Shown: positions 41,461 to 42,646 of the stretch, piece after piece
Layout of the letters: every line of letters begins with the position of its first letter
Position numbering within the stretch: the first letter of the stretch is position 1
The notes under the pieces: model-generated
What the model was told of the DNA's origin: nothing
The model's database searches: none
The model's input: only the letters and a program-made list of their open reading frames with translations
Source of the DNA: Comamonadaceae bacterium
GTDB taxonomy: Bacteria > Pseudomonadota > Gammaproteobacteria > Burkholderiales > Burkholderiaceae_C
DNA length: 42,646 bases
Reading direction: 5' to 3'
NCBI GenBank assembly: GCA_947373605.1
Contig: CANBYM010000015.1
Location: 1 to 42,646, forward strand
Translations under genes and position numbers: made by a program

Positions 41461-42646
41461 TCAAGCCTCCATCTGCCCCCCGGCCCCACTTTGTAATACC
41501 GCAGCAATCGCTTGCACTCCACTTTCAACCTCGGACAAGGACCGGGCTGCATTCAGGCTGATGCGCACTGCATGCGGCGCGCTGGAACGGCCGACTGCAA
41601 AGTGGTCGGCGGTGCGAACCAATACCCCGGCCTGGCGCAGGGTGGCGGAGAACTGGCTGGCGCGCCAAGGCTCGGGCAAGGGCAGCCAGATGAGGGGTGA
41701 CTCGGCGTCGCTGCGATGCTCCAGACCGGGCACCGTGCGCAGAATGCGTAACGCGCTTTGCAGGCGCTGCGCCACTGCGTCGCGCTGTGCGGCGATCAGC
41801 ACGTCGACAACACCACTTTCAATCCAGCGACTGGCGATCTCGGGCATGAGGGGAGCGACCATCCAGCAGTCGGCGCGCATGCCAGCCGCAAACTTGCTGA
41901 GCCACTGCGGCGCAGCTTCGATATAGCCCACGCGCAAGCCGGGCCCCATAACCTTGGAAAAGCTGGAGAGCAAAAACGAATGCTCCGGGCGCCAGCTAGC
42001 CAACGCGGGCAAGGGGTTTTGCAGCGCCGCTGCATGTACGCAATCTTCAATCAACAGCAGGTTGTGTTGGGCTGCTACTTTGGCAATGGCTCGGCGACGC
42101 TCCATGCCCATGGTGGAATTGGTCGGGTTGTGCAATGAGGGGGCACAGTACAGCAGCTTGGCGTCGATGTTTCGCGCGGCGTTGTCCAGCGCATCCGGCA
42201 GCAGGCCCTGGTCATCGGTCTCAATACCCACCAGTTGCAGCCGCATCATGCGGGCCAGCGCCTGCAGCCCCGGGTAACTCAGGTTCTCGGTCAGCACCGC
42301 GTCGCCTGGTCTTGCCAATGTGCGCAACACGCAGGCAAGGCCATGCTGTGCGCCGTGGGTCACCATGACGCGGTTGCTGTCGCCGCCCAGGCCGAAGCGC
42401 TTAAGCCAGCGGGCTCCATCCTCGCGATGGCGCGGTAAACCGTGTTCGCTCTGGTAGCTCAACACGGCGCGCAACTGCGCGGCATTGCCAGCCAGATCGT
42501 GCATGGCCTCTGCCAGTGCCACATCGTCGTGGGTGGGAATGGCAATGTTATGCGCCAGGTCGATGGGTCCTTGGGCTTCTGCAGCGTTGCGCTTTGCCTC
42601 GAACGCGCGCACATAGGTGCCATCACCCACCCGTGCCATCGCCATG
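41461..42646 (-). CDS. MocR-type regulator (GntR HTH plus aminotransferase domain), cut by window edge
   Basis: About 395 residues of the PLP-binding class I aminotransferase-like domain are visible; the N-terminal winged helix lies beyond the right edge, though its last residues (ARVGDGTYVRAF) can be read. Marks: EHGLPRHREDGARWLKRFGL, TENLSYPGLQALARMM, CAPSLHNPTNSTMG, the LIEDCVHAAA segment and the PLP lysine in LLSSFSKVMGPGLRVGYIEA. MocR regulators use PLP or an amino compound as effector and usually control a divergent or nearby gene. The target here is outside the window. It is convergent with the chemoreceptor fragment. Confidence 0.9.
   Translation of the reverse strand, partial: MAMARVGDGTYVRAFEAKRNAAEAQGPIDLAHNIAIPTHDDVALAEAMHDLAGNAAQLRAVLSYQSEHGLPRHREDGARWLKRFGLGGDSNRVMVTHGAQHGLACVLRTLARPGDAVLTENLSYPGLQALARMMRLQLVGIETDDQGLLPDALDNAARNIDAKLLYCAPSLHNPTNSTMGMERRRAIAKVAAQHNLLLIEDCVHAAALQNPLPALASWRPEHSFLLSSFSKVMGPGLRVGYIEAAPQWLSKFAAGMRADCWMVAPLMPEIASRWIESGVVDVLIAAQRDAVAQRLQSALRILRTVPGLEHRSDAESPLIWLPLPEPWRASQFSATLRQAGVLVRTADHFAVGRSSAPHAVRISLNAARSLSEVESGVQAIAAVLQSGAGGQMEA

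Noticed and set aside
1..42646. CRISPR arrays, tRNA or rRNA genes, insertion sequences
   Set aside because: Reading both strands, I found no spaced direct repeats, no transposase frames and no RNA-gene signatures. A dedicated search could still find a short tRNA I missed.

Overview
The window looks like a chromosomal segment of a betaproteobacterium of the order Burkholderiales, most likely a Comamonadaceae relative such as Rhodoferax or Polaromonas. This is inferred from the moderately high GC, the gene content (a Bug-type tricarboxylate receptor, an RcnB-like protein, a DUF2628 protein, a ComEC of burkholderial type) and the mix of family signatures. No database search was possible. I saw no tRNA, rRNA, CRISPR array or intact mobile element.

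Layout. (1) 1-2232, minus strand: the start of etfB behind a perfect 16-bp palindrome, an RcnB-like periplasmic protein and an MscS-type channel. (2) 2319-8718, plus strand: a compact run of MoxR ATPase, DUF58 protein, TgpA-type membrane transglutaminase, lytic transglycosylase MltB and a DUF2628-SPOR envelope protein. (3) 8756-12168, minus strand: circularly permuted ATP-grasp ligase, alpha-E protein and an HDOD protein whose ribosome-binding site lies in a hairpin. (4) 12259-14433, minus strand: a decay zone with a broken comEC 3' half, a small membrane ORF and a broken SGNH hydrolase. (5) 14510-20935: a small lipoprotein, then a divergent metabolic locus. Bug receptor and serine/alanine-glyoxylate aminotransferase face a GntR/FCD regulator and a 1020-residue FAD/Fe-S D-2-hydroxyacid dehydrogenase. 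Two identical operator-like sites lie between them. (6) 21068-29115, plus strand: transglutaminase-DUF2126 (1187 aa), a ParA/MinD-like ATPase, an ATP-grasp-alpha-E fusion (895 aa) and a second transglutaminase. (7) 29157-38973, plus strand: a RidA-like protein, an MttB-family methyltransferase, a dimethylglycine/sarcosine dehydrogenase-like flavoprotein and heterotetrameric sarcosine oxidase soxBDAG, closed by a strong terminator. (8) 38974-41460: a lower-GC accessory stretch with an APC permease fragment, a degenerate EAL-HDOD protein and a chemoreceptor fragment. (9) 41461-42646, minus strand: a MocR-type regulator cut by the window edge.

How the genes work together. Regions 3 and 6 carry two versions, split and fused, of an ATP-grasp/alpha-E ligase system. 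Region 6 adds two transglutaminase-fold proteins, a predicted glutamine-synthetase-like ligase domain and a ParA-like ATPase. This is a predicted peptide-forming or protein-modifying system with no assigned product, and it is the best candidate here for a poorly described system. Region 7 looks like stepwise demethylation of a methylated amine (betaine or trimethylamine type) to glycine, with methyl groups passed to tetrahydrofolate. Its MttB-like enzyme has no corrinoid partner in the window. Region 5 probably handles a 2-hydroxyacid together with glyoxylate/serine transamination. The ETF gene at the left edge could accept electrons from flavin dehydrogenases of this kind, but that link is only inferred.
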